64,000 nt of DNA, taken from Leptolyngbya sp. O-77. Lineage in GTDB: Bacteria > Cyanobacteriota > Cyanobacteriia > Elainellales > Elainellaceae. Each line of letters starts with the position of its first letter. The first letter of the stretch is position 1. The position numbers and the translations under genes were made by a program. Under the pieces are notes generated by a model that was given only the letters and a program-made list of their open reading frames with translations, did not search any database and was not told the DNA's origin. Positions 37,686 through 46,181 of this stretch are shown one piece after another. The stretch is taken from the NCBI RefSeq assembly GCF_001548395.1, contig NZ_AP017367.1:3757001-3821000 (forward strand). The letters run 5' to 3'.

Positions 37686-39550
37686 ACATTAATCTCCAAA
37701 GGTCTTGGGATTGCTGTTCCATCAGAGTTAAGTTCCAAAAGTTTTAATTGAGTATTCTCTTCACCATCAGCCTCTTCTCCTTCTCTTTTTCTTCTAATCT
37801 TTAGCTGCTTCAATATCTGTGATTTAAATGCCAATAAGTCCTCGTAGCATTCTTGAGAAAAGTTACTTGGTAAAGCCCCCTCGGCAACACGGCTTAGGTA
37901 CTCATATCGAGTTAAATTTAAGCGTAGTAAAGCAGGGGCAACATTAGGATCAGAGGAAAGGTAAACAAGAAGGCTTAGTGTCCTCAACTCAGAATTCAAA
38001 ATTACATCAACGCGCTCACCTCTCTTGGGCCAGGTAGAAATAGATTCCTCATGAATTCGGCTAATTCTGGCTTGTGAATGGCTTCCTGAAGTTGCCAAAA
38101 CTAGTTCATTTTGGTTACTAACCAATAATCCTGTAAAGATGCGATTTAGTCCTTTGACCAACCGTGCAACAATTGGCTTAGGAGTCTCCTTGCCCTTCTG
38201 TAAAACCCTATAAACGTCATTTAAATACTCGCCAGCATATTGAAAGATCGTGAGATCCCAAAGCTTCATGTCTGTTGTGCGATCGCCAGGAATAGTAAAA
38301 AACAACCGCTGCCGTTGGGCTTGAAGAACGCCAAGAAACTCTTCTCGTCCCTTAGCAGCATCCCCTTCCAAATAGGAACGCTGTTGAGCTTGGTACTTTA
38401 AGTCGGCTCCGTAGAATGAATCAGATAACACTAAGTCAGCGTAGAGCGGTTGTAGTTCTGGATCGTCTGCTCCAAAAATTAGAATGTTGTCAATTTGATT
38501 GCTGGTTTCCACCCCAATACCAAAGCTACGTAGAACTTTGAAGACTTCAGTTGATTCACGCCGCCGCTCAGGTAGGTTCTCGCCAAAGATATTGCGATAG
38601 AGGCTGGCACGCGATGCCGTTTCAGCCGCAATAATATCAGGAACTTGCCGACAATTGAGTAACCGATCTTTTGCGTCTGGATGACCTAATAGTGCATTGG
38701 CAACCAACAGAAGCAATTGGCGAACTGGAAGATGCATCTGGTTTAGTTCGCACAGTTCGAGAAGGTCGGTCAATCGTTCTCGTGTGGTTCGATCCGCATC
38801 AGTTCCCTCTAGACGCTGTTTGTTCTGCCAAATCGGACATCCCTGGCTCTGATAAGCACATTGATTGCAGTCGTTCCAACCCGGATGCTCCAAAACGGCT
38901 TTCAGAATCCGGGGAAACAAAACGGCAGCGCTTTGACGGCTGAGGTTGTAGAGTTTGACTTGGAAGCCTTCTAATTCACGTAAGTCTCCCACTAAAAGAT
39001 CTTCGATTGCCTTTCGTACAGGCTCAAGTTCTTGAATTTGTGCTGCTTCTGCCCACGCTTCCACTAGCTGTCCATCGTTCGCTGCAATTAGATAGACCTT
39101 GGAAGTGTCCGTACCCAAGATAGCAGTTGCTATTTGTGGCAGGAGCGACTGTTTTTCCTCTAGAGTAAGTTCGCTCAAATCCTTGATGACGATTAGCTGG
39201 CGTACCGAAGGGCTGCTTGGAGCATCGCTCAACACCAAGCGTTGAATCTTGCTATCCTTTTGCCAATCATCAACAGACCCACCAAACTCTTCCCAAATCT
39301 GCCGACAATAGTAGGTTTTACCATCCCCAGCCGTACCCGTTAAAATAACCGACTTGGGCGAAGTTGAACGGAAGTTATCCAGCAATTCACCTAGATACTC
39401 AGTTTCAAAAGCGATCGGTTGAAGCTTCTTGCGCCGTAAAGCACGCTGAATCACCTCGTCATACATATTGTCATTGCGAGGAATTGGTCCGTACTGACGT
39501 AGAAAACTTATCCAATCTGATGCAGGGCAAGATGACTGTTGAAAAGGCAT
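37682..39550 (-). CDS. sspF: SspF/DptF-like P-loop ATPase
   Basis: A protein of about 622 residues beginning at ATG 39550, behind a plausible AGGAAAA ribosome site. An N-terminal P-loop NTPase domain has Walker A VILTGTAGDGKTYYC (about residues 68-82). A cysteine cluster (CNQCAYQSQGC) near residue 230 could bind zinc. The type matches DptF/SspF of phosphorothioate-dependent restriction modules. It is the first gene of the sspFGH-sspA run, separated from sspD by a Uma2 gene and a decayed gene. Confidence 0.8.
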   Translation of the reverse strand: MPFQQSSCPASDWISFLRQYGPIPRNDNMYDEVIQRALRRKKLQPIAFETEYLGELLDNFRSTSPKSVILTGTAGDGKTYYCRQIWEEFGGSVDDWQKDSKIQRLVLSDAPSSPSVRQLIVIKDLSELTLEEKQSLLPQIATAILGTDTSKVYLIAANDGQLVEAWAEAAQIQELEPVRKAIEDLLVGDLRELEGFQVKLYNLSRQSAAVLFPRILKAVLEHPGWNDCNQCAYQSQGCPIWQNKQRLEGTDADRTTRERLTDLLELCELNQMHLPVRQLLLLVANALLGHPDAKDRLLNCRQVPDIIAAETASRASLYRNIFGENLPERRRESTEVFKVLRSFGIGVETSNQIDNILIFGADDPELQPLYADLVLSDSFYGADLKYQAQQRSYLEGDAAKGREEFLGVLQAQRQRLFFTIPGDRTTDMKLWDLTIFQYAGEYLNDVYRVLQKGKETPKPIVARLVKGLNRIFTGLLVSNQNELVLATSGSHSQARISRIHEESISTWPKRGERVDVILNSELRTLSLLVYLSSDPNVAPALLRLNLTRYEYLSRVAEGALPSNFSQECYEDLLAFKSQILKQLKIRRKREGEEADGEENTQLKLLELNSDGTAIPRPLEINV

Positions 39551-39551
39551 A

Positions 39552-39968
39552 TCATAATTTTCCTGATGACGCAATGTGAACTAAAATTCCTAAAATCTGT
39601 TCGACTGGCGGCATCGCATACTCCTTCAGATCAAACGTCACAGTCCGGTGTTCTAGCTTGAGAAATCGCCATAGGCTACCGCTGGTCACGGTGCAATAAA
39701 TTGTAGCAACTGCATTTCCTTGTTGCTGGTTAAACCTTCTGTGCTGCCACCATTTCCGCAATACATTGCCCTAGCCCTGCATCCAGATCACCTTTTTTAG
39801 CCTCCACGATAACCGCGACCGGGTGCGATCGCACCACAGCCATTCCAGACAGGCCACCAGCAGCGCCAACTGGGCATAGTGTAACGAACTTTCCATCTCT
39901 GGTTCATCGCTCTCCAGTTGACGGGCATCGGGCATTAAGTCTGCCAATTCCTGAGCCGTTAGGGTCAT
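39552..39968 (-). pseudogene. Decayed chimera: Uma2-like start, unrelated end
   Basis: The first ~45 codons from ATG 39968 read MTLTAQELADLMPDAR, typical of a Uma2-family N-terminus. After the GCGATCGC at about 39825 the sense frame changes: another frame reads VAVIVEAKKGDLDAGLGQC, then a further single-base shift near 39740 leads to NQQQGNAVATIYCTVTSG and the family-like end LEHRTVTFDLKEY. That second part resembles a cyanobacterial nuclease-like hypothetical protein. So two gene fragments are joined and frameshifted. Its start overlaps the stop of the Uma2 gene (ATGA). Confidence 0.65.
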
Positions 39969-40576
39969 GATGGGTTCTCTCCACAAGGAAAAACTTGGGC
40001 AAGGGCGAGGGTCTGGTCTCCCACCGGCAGGGCGATCGCCCCAGACGGCGTGACAATCTGGCGATTCAGATAGCCAAACTGCCCCGGTGTAATTTGAGCC
40101 GGTTCGCTGTAGGCTTCCAGCGTGCGATCGATGAGATTAAATAACCAGTAGTGGGGAATGGCAGCCTCAGCATAGAGAGCCAGCTTCACCGTGCGATCGT
40201 ACTCTAGCGATGAATCCGCTACTTCCATAACTAGGAGCGTGTCCGCAGGGGTTGGATGGGCTGATTCATAATCATCATCTCGGTTCTTCACGATTGCAAA
40301 ATCTGGCTCTGGCTCTCCATCGAACGCAAGCGTGATAGGAGACTGACACCGAAGAGTCGCCCTATCTCCAATGATTGGGAGTAAGATCCTAAGTAATCGA
40401 GTGATACAGGTTTCATGAGCAGTGCCCTTTGCTGCCATTTGAATAAGCTCCCCCCGAATTAGCTCGATATGGTCATCTTCGCCCAGAAAGCCAAGGTCCA
40501 CTAAACGGTGATAGTCCTGCACTGTGAATCGTACAGGTTGAGGGGTTTGAGTGGGTTGGATGGCGGTGGTGATCAT
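39965..40576 (-). CDS. Uma2-family putative nuclease
   Basis: A protein of about 203 residues of the Uma2 (DUF820) family, PD-(D/E)XK-fold proteins abundant in cyanobacteria. Marks are DYHRLVDLGFLGEDDHIELIRGELIQM, PEPDFAIVKNRDDDY with the family's Pro-Asp, and LLVMEVADSSLEYDRTVKLALYAEAAIPHYWL containing the conserved E-V-A-x-S-S and YD..K residues. The start may be 40612 or 40576. It lies between sspD and sspF on the same strand; such genes are common passengers and need not belong to the system. Confidence 0.85.
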   Translation of the reverse strand: MITTAIQPTQTPQPVRFTVQDYHRLVDLGFLGEDDHIELIRGELIQMAAKGTAHETCITRLLRILLPIIGDRATLRCQSPITLAFDGEPEPDFAIVKNRDDDYESAHPTPADTLLVMEVADSSLEYDRTVKLALYAEAAIPHYWLFNLIDRTLEAYSEPAQITPGQFGYLNRQIVTPSGAIALPVGDQTLALAQVFPCGENPS

Positions 40577-40627
40577 CAAGCCTCCTGGATGGACATCTCG
40601 AACGGTACTCAATCCTGTGAGTTCAGC

Positions 40628-41455
40628 TTATAGATGGCACGCAAGACAGGGCAAGGTGTCGTCCTCCTCATCCAAAATAGCTTCCAGGCTCTCCACCAGG
40701 GGGCGATCGGGCTTTTGTTGGGCCTCTCGTGCCATTGCCTTGTGATGATCGGCAATAATTTGGTCTTTCCGCTCTAGCAACTCCAGCAACGTTTCGCCCT
40801 GGGTCCAGGTGTAGGTTCTGCCGTCTTTGTGCTGGCTTTCATAGTCCACGGCTCTGGCAAACAGGTCGGGGTGGGTTTCATGTAGCATCACCCATTCGTA
40901 CTTGCGCTGAAAGAAGCAGAAAAAGCAACCAGAGCGCGATCGCCAGCGGTAGTAATCGGGCATTCCGATACCGCTTTCTTCCAGCAGGCGAAGAATATCC
41001 GCTTTGACCTTTCCGTGTTCTTTAAAAGGGAATACGGGAGTGATATTCGGTTTAGTAGAGATATAACCATCACGGTTTTCATCAGCTCGAATACCAATGT
41101 AGCTAAACACCTCATCATCACCTACCCACTTTTCAAGAGGCCTAATTTTCATTTGTTCTGTACACCACCTTTGCCTGGGCGAAGGTAGATACCCACTATG
41201 AATCTGTAGCCAGTGATCAAACCCTCGCTCTGCATCTAAGTAGTGAATTTTAATCTCAAGGTAATTTTCAATTCGCTTGAGATAGTTGTAGGTTTCAGGC
41301 AATTCCTTATGGGTATCGCAGAAGAAGTACTCAATCTCTAGGTCAGGATATTCTCGACGCATAAAGATAGCAAGAGCGGTACTGTCTTTGCCCCCTGACA
41401 GCCCTAAGATATGTCTTGGTTGTTTGTTGGTACTAGTGTTTTCCATACTGTTCAC
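40628..41455 (-). CDS. sspD: SspD/DndC-like ATP pyrophosphatase
   Basis: A 275-residue protein of the PAPS-reductase/DndC class. The PP-loop SGGKDSTALAIFMRR begins at residue 20 and binds ATP. Cysteines likely to hold an Fe-S cluster or carry sulfur lie in RQRWCTEQMK and GCFFCFFQR, and a final CLACHL ends the protein. In Ssp systems SspD hydrolyses ATP to pyrophosphate and passes sulfur towards the DNA backbone. It starts 23 bp inside the end of sspC, so the two are translationally coupled. Confidence 0.88.
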   Translation of the reverse strand: MNSMENTSTNKQPRHILGLSGGKDSTALAIFMRREYPDLEIEYFFCDTHKELPETYNYLKRIENYLEIKIHYLDAERGFDHWLQIHSGYLPSPRQRWCTEQMKIRPLEKWVGDDEVFSYIGIRADENRDGYISTKPNITPVFPFKEHGKVKADILRLLEESGIGMPDYYRWRSRSGCFFCFFQRKYEWVMLHETHPDLFARAVDYESQHKDGRTYTWTQGETLLELLERKDQIIADHHKAMAREAQQKPDRPLVESLEAILDEEDDTLPCLACHL

Positions 41456-44400
41456 ATCGTTTGCGTCTGCTTGATTGCCTCTCTATTATCGGCAAGGTTA
41501 AACCATTGTGGATTTTGGATGGCTTAGCTGATGGTTGGTTGATTGGCAGCGGCGGCGGCGAGGTTTCTGCCAGCACGCGCTCGCTGAGAAGAGTTAGAAA
41601 AGCTTGGCGTAATTGAGGGTCAGAACATTCTGCCAGCACTCGTTCAACTAGCGGCTCAAGGCGTTGCTGCTGTTCCTGATCCATCCAGACCATGCGGTGA
41701 ATTTCGCTGCCATCCGGTCGCGTCACCGTCAACCGTCGCGCCTCAAAGCCACTTCGACTCTGGGCAGCGACATCTTTTTGCAACGCTTCTAAATTTTTGA
41801 ACCGTCGCGCCAGGTCACTCAGATTTAACTCAAAGGCTGTGATATCCTGATCCGTCCAGGCTTCTGCGGGTTTGTCGGCCACAATCATCAGCAACGACTC
41901 TAACCAAATGCGATCGCTGACCGTTTCATCGGCTGCCGCCCGCACAAATCGATTCAGCTTGCTCTCCAGACAATTCCCCAGCAAGTACTTTGCCCGAAAC
42001 TGCAAATCCAATCGCAGTTGATCGCGATCGCTCCTCAGCCCAAAGGCGTTGTACAGCATCACTTCACAGTCTTGCAGCAAGACATCGTAGGCCGTGTGGA
42101 TTTCCCGCAAGATCTGCACCAACTGTTCCCGAAACCGTCGCGCTGTTGCTGAATCCGTCGCCGTTTCATGCTCCGGGTCAATCCGAATTGGGTCTAAACC
42201 CAGTGCCCTGGGCAAATCCGCAAACAGTAATTCATCCGGCTCCTGGGTTTGCCGCAGTGTTTGAATGACAGCTTGAGCATTGGCACTGAGCCGCTTCGAT
42301 TTCACCGTATACGCGGGGAGCTTACGGACAAACTGCACCAACGGTTTCACGACTGACAAAATCGTGCGATTACGGGTGCCCGGTTGCCCCTTCGCAGGAC
42401 TGCTTCTGAGGATTGCCTCCAGTTCCCGGAACACCTGCGATCGCACTCCCATCACAGCAATATGTTTGACAGCAAACCGGGATGGATCTTTGACCAGTAG
42501 CTCAAAATGTTCTGCCCCCAGCACCGGGATAAACGTGCCATCTTTATAGATCGAAACTTGATCGACATAATGCAGCAACACAGCAGCTAATAATAGCGGT
42601 AATACTCCTGACTTCACCCCATGGGGCGGATCGGCCAGTTGCTGATAGAGTTGAGCGATCGATCGCGGCTTGTCGGTGGCTTCCAGACAAAACCGGGCGA
42701 TCGCCTGCCACACAATTGCCACGCCTGAATCAGCGATCGCAGGATAAAATCCCCACACCCCATCCTCCTGCCGATGGATTCCCGTAGCTTCCAGCACCGA
42801 ACCATACATGGCGACTTCCGGCCCATAGCCTGCTAACCCCAAGCGTTGCTTGTCAGCGTGTTTGAGCATGGCCTCAATCAGTTCGCGCCGCGCCTTGGCC
42901 CCCTGGGAGGTCAGTTCACGGCGATTGATCAGTTCATTGTCGAGTACTAGGCCCTGGCAATAGGTGCGATCGCACAAGTCTGAAAGCGCAGATTGGAAGC
43001 CTCTGGAGGACTCAATGGCAGTGAGTTGCCCATCAATCCAGCAGGTATTTTTTTGTGCAGACCAGTTGAATGCTAGAGCGACGGTTTCATTCAGCAGTTG
43101 CTCTGCTTCGATTAGGCGTTGTCTTACCTCTCGCTTTGCCACACCATCCGTTTGCAACTCAGGGGCATCTTTCCAGATCTGCTTCAGTGCCCAAAAATCT
43201 TCACTCCGCATTCGCAAAAGTTCAAGATTAGCAACTGTAATCACAATCAGTGGTTTGCCATCCGCAGTCCGTGCTGGAACTGATTCAGGTGACGCGGTAT
43301 CTAACCAGTAAGCAATTAAGCCGTCACTCCCTGAATTAGCACCAGTTAACGCCTTCAGGTCAACCCGACTATCCACATACCGCTGCTCAAAATAGCGGAG
43401 ATTACCCGTCGTGGTGTAGTGGCGTTGAGCAACCAGCGGTTTTAGCGGATAGGTGGTGGTCAACAAATCGGCTAAGGGATTGTAGGCTCGTTCGATTTGC
43501 CCTTGAATGGCGGCTTCCACATCGAAATCAGAGCCTTGCCAGATTCGCAGTTCGTCTTGAGCGCTGCGGTGGGTGATTAATTTTTTCTGCTTCAGGTATT
43601 GGATCGTCTTCTGCCAATGCTGACGGCCCTTTTCATCGGTGGGGGTGTCGCACAATGCCAGTGCTACTAATTCAGGCGTTGCGCGAAACTTTCCAGTTGA
43701 GGTGACCAGGTTGAGAATTCCAATGGTTTTCAGGACTTTGAGCACATCCTGGCTCTGGTCTCTGGCATCCTGAATCAACCCCTGTACTTCCACCCAACGT
43801 TGTAAGTTGAGTCGCGATGCCAATCCGGTGACGGCATCCACAAAGTAGTCATAAAGCTGGTACAGCTTCAGGGTGGGGATGTGATCTCCCTGAATGGCAG
43901 TGGATTTAAGAAACTGCGGCAAGGCGTAAGGCTCGTCGCTGGTGAGAAAGGTAAATAAAGAGCGATCGTTCTGGGCGTAACGCACACAGAGCATGGGCAG
44001 CACCAGCGCCGTCAGGGGGTGCAGGGGATAGGCATCTGCTAGCACCTTTGCCGAAATTTCGTATTCTGAGAGTACCTCTTTTAACGCCTCAAACCAGCGT
44101 TCGGCCTGCAGGTGAATGCTGGGTCGAATTTGACTGGAGCGAACGATCGCTTGCCCAATTAAGCGAGTCATCTGACTGGGCGATTCAGTGAGAACAATGT
44201 CCGTGAATCGTCCGTGAATCTTTGTCCATTCGCTTTGTTCTACTGTCGAGAGGCGATCGCCATACCCGGCAAAGGACTGATGCAGAATCCCCACCAGGTG
44301 AACTTGGTAATCGCCCTCTAGCTCTAATTCGGCAATTTGTTGCAGCAGGTATAGATCTTGAATTCCCTGATGATGCGCCGCATATTCCAGATTCTTGCCC

Positions 44401-45017
44401 AACTCATCAATCATGAGCAGCACATCTGTTTCAACCGTCTGGACGATCGCCCGAAGCAATTTCAGCACTTGTTGGTCGGTAACCTGGCAGTTGCCCTCCT
44501 CCGCCTGGAAGCGCCACTCATTCAAATCCATCCAGAAATCTGGCTTCCGCCTTTTTTTCCAAAATCGATCAAAGCCGTAGGACAGGGCGCGTACCACCGT
44601 CCAACTCAGCGGTTCTCGTTGAGCGGTGGCGATGGCTCTCACTAACCCTGCTTCAGGAATGCGTCTGATCGCTTCCATTTCGGGGCTATTGGCCGGAAAA
44701 ACCGATTCAGCGATCGCCCAAGCTGCCTCAGCAACCGGACTTTCTTCAGGGGCACACAACGCCGCCAAAAAATGGGCAAAGGCTGACTTCCCTGTTCCAT
44801 AGACTCCAGTTAATGTCCAGGCGCGGTGAGCATTCGGATCGCCAATGGCAGATAAAATCCGCCGCAACGCTTCAGCCGATCGCTCAGTCGGAACATAACC
44901 CTGCACCGCATCAGGCTTATCTAAATCTCTCTCTAGGTTGACGGATCGGTAGTAGCGGCGGTGTAGCTCAAAGTAAGTTGCAAGCGTCTTATGGGTCATC
45001 TTACTCACCTTGCTCAC
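41433..45017 (-). CDS. sspC: SspC-like large P-loop ATPase
   Basis: A 1194-residue ATPase. Walker A is TLTGVYGTGKSAFAHFL (about residues 68-84) and Walker B is DVLLMIDELGK (about 198-208); the remainder is helical with few motifs. This matches the large ATPase encoded between sspB and sspD. BREX ATPases (BrxC/PglY) are similar in size and layout, but the DUF4007 and DndC-like neighbours decide for SspC. GTG 45017 overlaps the sspB stop codon; an internal ATG at 44999 is the more usual kind of start and has GGTGAG upstream. Confidence 0.8.
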   Translation of the reverse strand: MSKVSKMTHKTLATYFELHRRYYRSVNLERDLDKPDAVQGYVPTERSAEALRRILSAIGDPNAHRAWTLTGVYGTGKSAFAHFLAALCAPEESPVAEAAWAIAESVFPANSPEMEAIRRIPEAGLVRAIATAQREPLSWTVVRALSYGFDRFWKKRRKPDFWMDLNEWRFQAEEGNCQVTDQQVLKLLRAIVQTVETDVLLMIDELGKNLEYAAHHQGIQDLYLLQQIAELELEGDYQVHLVGILHQSFAGYGDRLSTVEQSEWTKIHGRFTDIVLTESPSQMTRLIGQAIVRSSQIRPSIHLQAERWFEALKEVLSEYEISAKVLADAYPLHPLTALVLPMLCVRYAQNDRSLFTFLTSDEPYALPQFLKSTAIQGDHIPTLKLYQLYDYFVDAVTGLASRLNLQRWVEVQGLIQDARDQSQDVLKVLKTIGILNLVTSTGKFRATPELVALALCDTPTDEKGRQHWQKTIQYLKQKKLITHRSAQDELRIWQGSDFDVEAAIQGQIERAYNPLADLLTTTYPLKPLVAQRHYTTTGNLRYFEQRYVDSRVDLKALTGANSGSDGLIAYWLDTASPESVPARTADGKPLIVITVANLELLRMRSEDFWALKQIWKDAPELQTDGVAKREVRQRLIEAEQLLNETVALAFNWSAQKNTCWIDGQLTAIESSRGFQSALSDLCDRTYCQGLVLDNELINRRELTSQGAKARRELIEAMLKHADKQRLGLAGYGPEVAMYGSVLEATGIHRQEDGVWGFYPAIADSGVAIVWQAIARFCLEATDKPRSIAQLYQQLADPPHGVKSGVLPLLLAAVLLHYVDQVSIYKDGTFIPVLGAEHFELLVKDPSRFAVKHIAVMGVRSQVFRELEAILRSSPAKGQPGTRNRTILSVVKPLVQFVRKLPAYTVKSKRLSANAQAVIQTLRQTQEPDELLFADLPRALGLDPIRIDPEHETATDSATARRFREQLVQILREIHTAYDVLLQDCEVMLYNAFGLRSDRDQLRLDLQFRAKYLLGNCLESKLNRFVRAAADETVSDRIWLESLLMIVADKPAEAWTDQDITAFELNLSDLARRFKNLEALQKDVAAQSRSGFEARRLTVTRPDGSEIHRMVWMDQEQQQRLEPLVERVLAECSDPQLRQAFLTLLSERVLAETSPPPLPINQPSAKPSKIHNGLTLPIIERQSSRRKRCEQYGKH

Positions 45018-46033
45018 CTTCCCGTTCGCGGAGCGTCTCCAGAGGAGAACCGATAATACCCATCTAAGATAGCCGCTGCTAGGCTCAGTGGCTCCCCTTC
45101 AAAGGAAAATTGCAGCTTTCCGGCAGCATCAGACAGTCGAATTTGCTCCCATCGTCGAGCCATCACCTCGATCGCGTTGCAGATGGCGCTCTCAGTCAGC
45201 TTAAACACGAGTCCTGGGCTGCCGAGGTCGTAGAGCAAATTGGCAATGGGCATCGTTTTAGCAGGGCTACCCGTTCGAGCATGGTGCTGTAAGCAGGCAT
45301 AGACTACCACTTCTGGCGGCAAGTTGGGTTTCTGTCCAACGCGAAATAGATAGTGCCGCGAGTCCCCTGCGGTGTGAATCAACCCTAGTTCCGTAAAGGG
45401 GCAATCCAGTGAATCTTCGCTGACTTGAGCCTTACCACTGGGTTGCACAACATACATCCGCAAAATGCAGCTCACATCCTTTCTGAGTGAAGACTCAGAA
45501 ATACGGGGGGCTTCGCGATCGCGGTACTCACAAAGCTGGTAGAACAAATCTTCAGTCGTAAACTCGACCTGACGAAAATAATTGAAGGCAACATCCCAGG
45601 CAGTTGCCAAGTTAGGCGCTTCTAGCAATTTCCAGTGCAGCAGCCAAAGGGAGGCAGGATCTTCTAGATAAGAGTCCCAACCTTCCTGCCCTAAGAGTTG
45701 GTGACCAAATTCTGTCGGCTGGTCATCCTTCAGCAGCTTAAAGGCAGAACACCAGTACCGAATGGAGCGCACCATGTTCTTTCCCACGCCGAGCCGAACA
45801 GGGGCATCCTCCCTTAAGAAAATCTCTGAATCGATAGAGGCACGATCAAAACCCTTCTTCAACCAACCAAAGCGGGGATGAAACGTTTCATGACGAGCAA
45901 AGACGATGGCTTTAGAATTGCCATTGGTCTCTGTGTTGCGATTCGCTTGCTCTACCGCCATAATTTTATAGAACGAATGTACCCATTTTCTACGATTCAG
46001 AGCGTACTGGAAAGCCCCAGCCATAGCGTGCAT
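45014..46033 (-). CDS. sspB: SspB-like DUF4007 protein
   Basis: A 339-residue DUF4007 protein, recognised by FARHETFHPRFGWLKKGFD, VRLGVGKNMVRSIRYWC, and DVSCILRMYV. In described Ssp systems SspB is the DNA-nicking component that opens one strand for sulfur insertion. The start may be ATG 46033 or 45961; the conserved part begins only after residue 40. The last residues (SGDAPRTGR) are encoded by a repeat-like sequence, CGTTCGCGGAGCGTCTCC, common in cyanobacterial genomes. First gene of sspBCD, divergent from the methyltransferase. Confidence 0.85.
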   Translation of the reverse strand: MHAMAGAFQYALNRRKWVHSFYKIMAVEQANRNTETNGNSKAIVFARHETFHPRFGWLKKGFDRASIDSEIFLREDAPVRLGVGKNMVRSIRYWCSAFKLLKDDQPTEFGHQLLGQEGWDSYLEDPASLWLLHWKLLEAPNLATAWDVAFNYFRQVEFTTEDLFYQLCEYRDREAPRISESSLRKDVSCILRMYVVQPSGKAQVSEDSLDCPFTELGLIHTAGDSRHYLFRVGQKPNLPPEVVVYACLQHHARTGSPAKTMPIANLLYDLGSPGLVFKLTESAICNAIEVMARRWEQIRLSDAAGKLQFSFEGEPLSLAAAILDGYYRFSSGDAPRTGR

Positions 46034-46181
46034 CTATTATGCTACTCCATATATAGGGGGAGGAGCTTAATTGTCCTTAATTAATAGGGATTACGCAGAA
46101 TAATGAAGCACACAAAGTGATCAACCGTTTAAGGTCAGTAGCATAATGGGTTCAAATTGCGACTTAGGCAGATGAAGTCTT
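46034..46181. promoter_or_regulatory. Divergent promoter region, sspB / methyltransferase
   Basis: About 150 AT-rich bp between two divergent operons. Contains CCATATATAGG near 46050 and TTAATTAA near 46079. No operator can be named, but shared control of both units is plausible. Confidence 0.35.

Noticed and set aside
41433..45017. BREX-type BrxC/PglY ATPase
   Set aside because: Size and Walker motifs are compatible, but PglX, PglZ and BrxL-like genes are missing and the neighbours are SspB and SspD.
29612..46033. Classical Dnd (DndABCDE) locus
   Set aside because: No SMC-like DndD, no DndB repressor and no small DndE were found, while DUF4007 and the large ATPase fit SspB and SspC.
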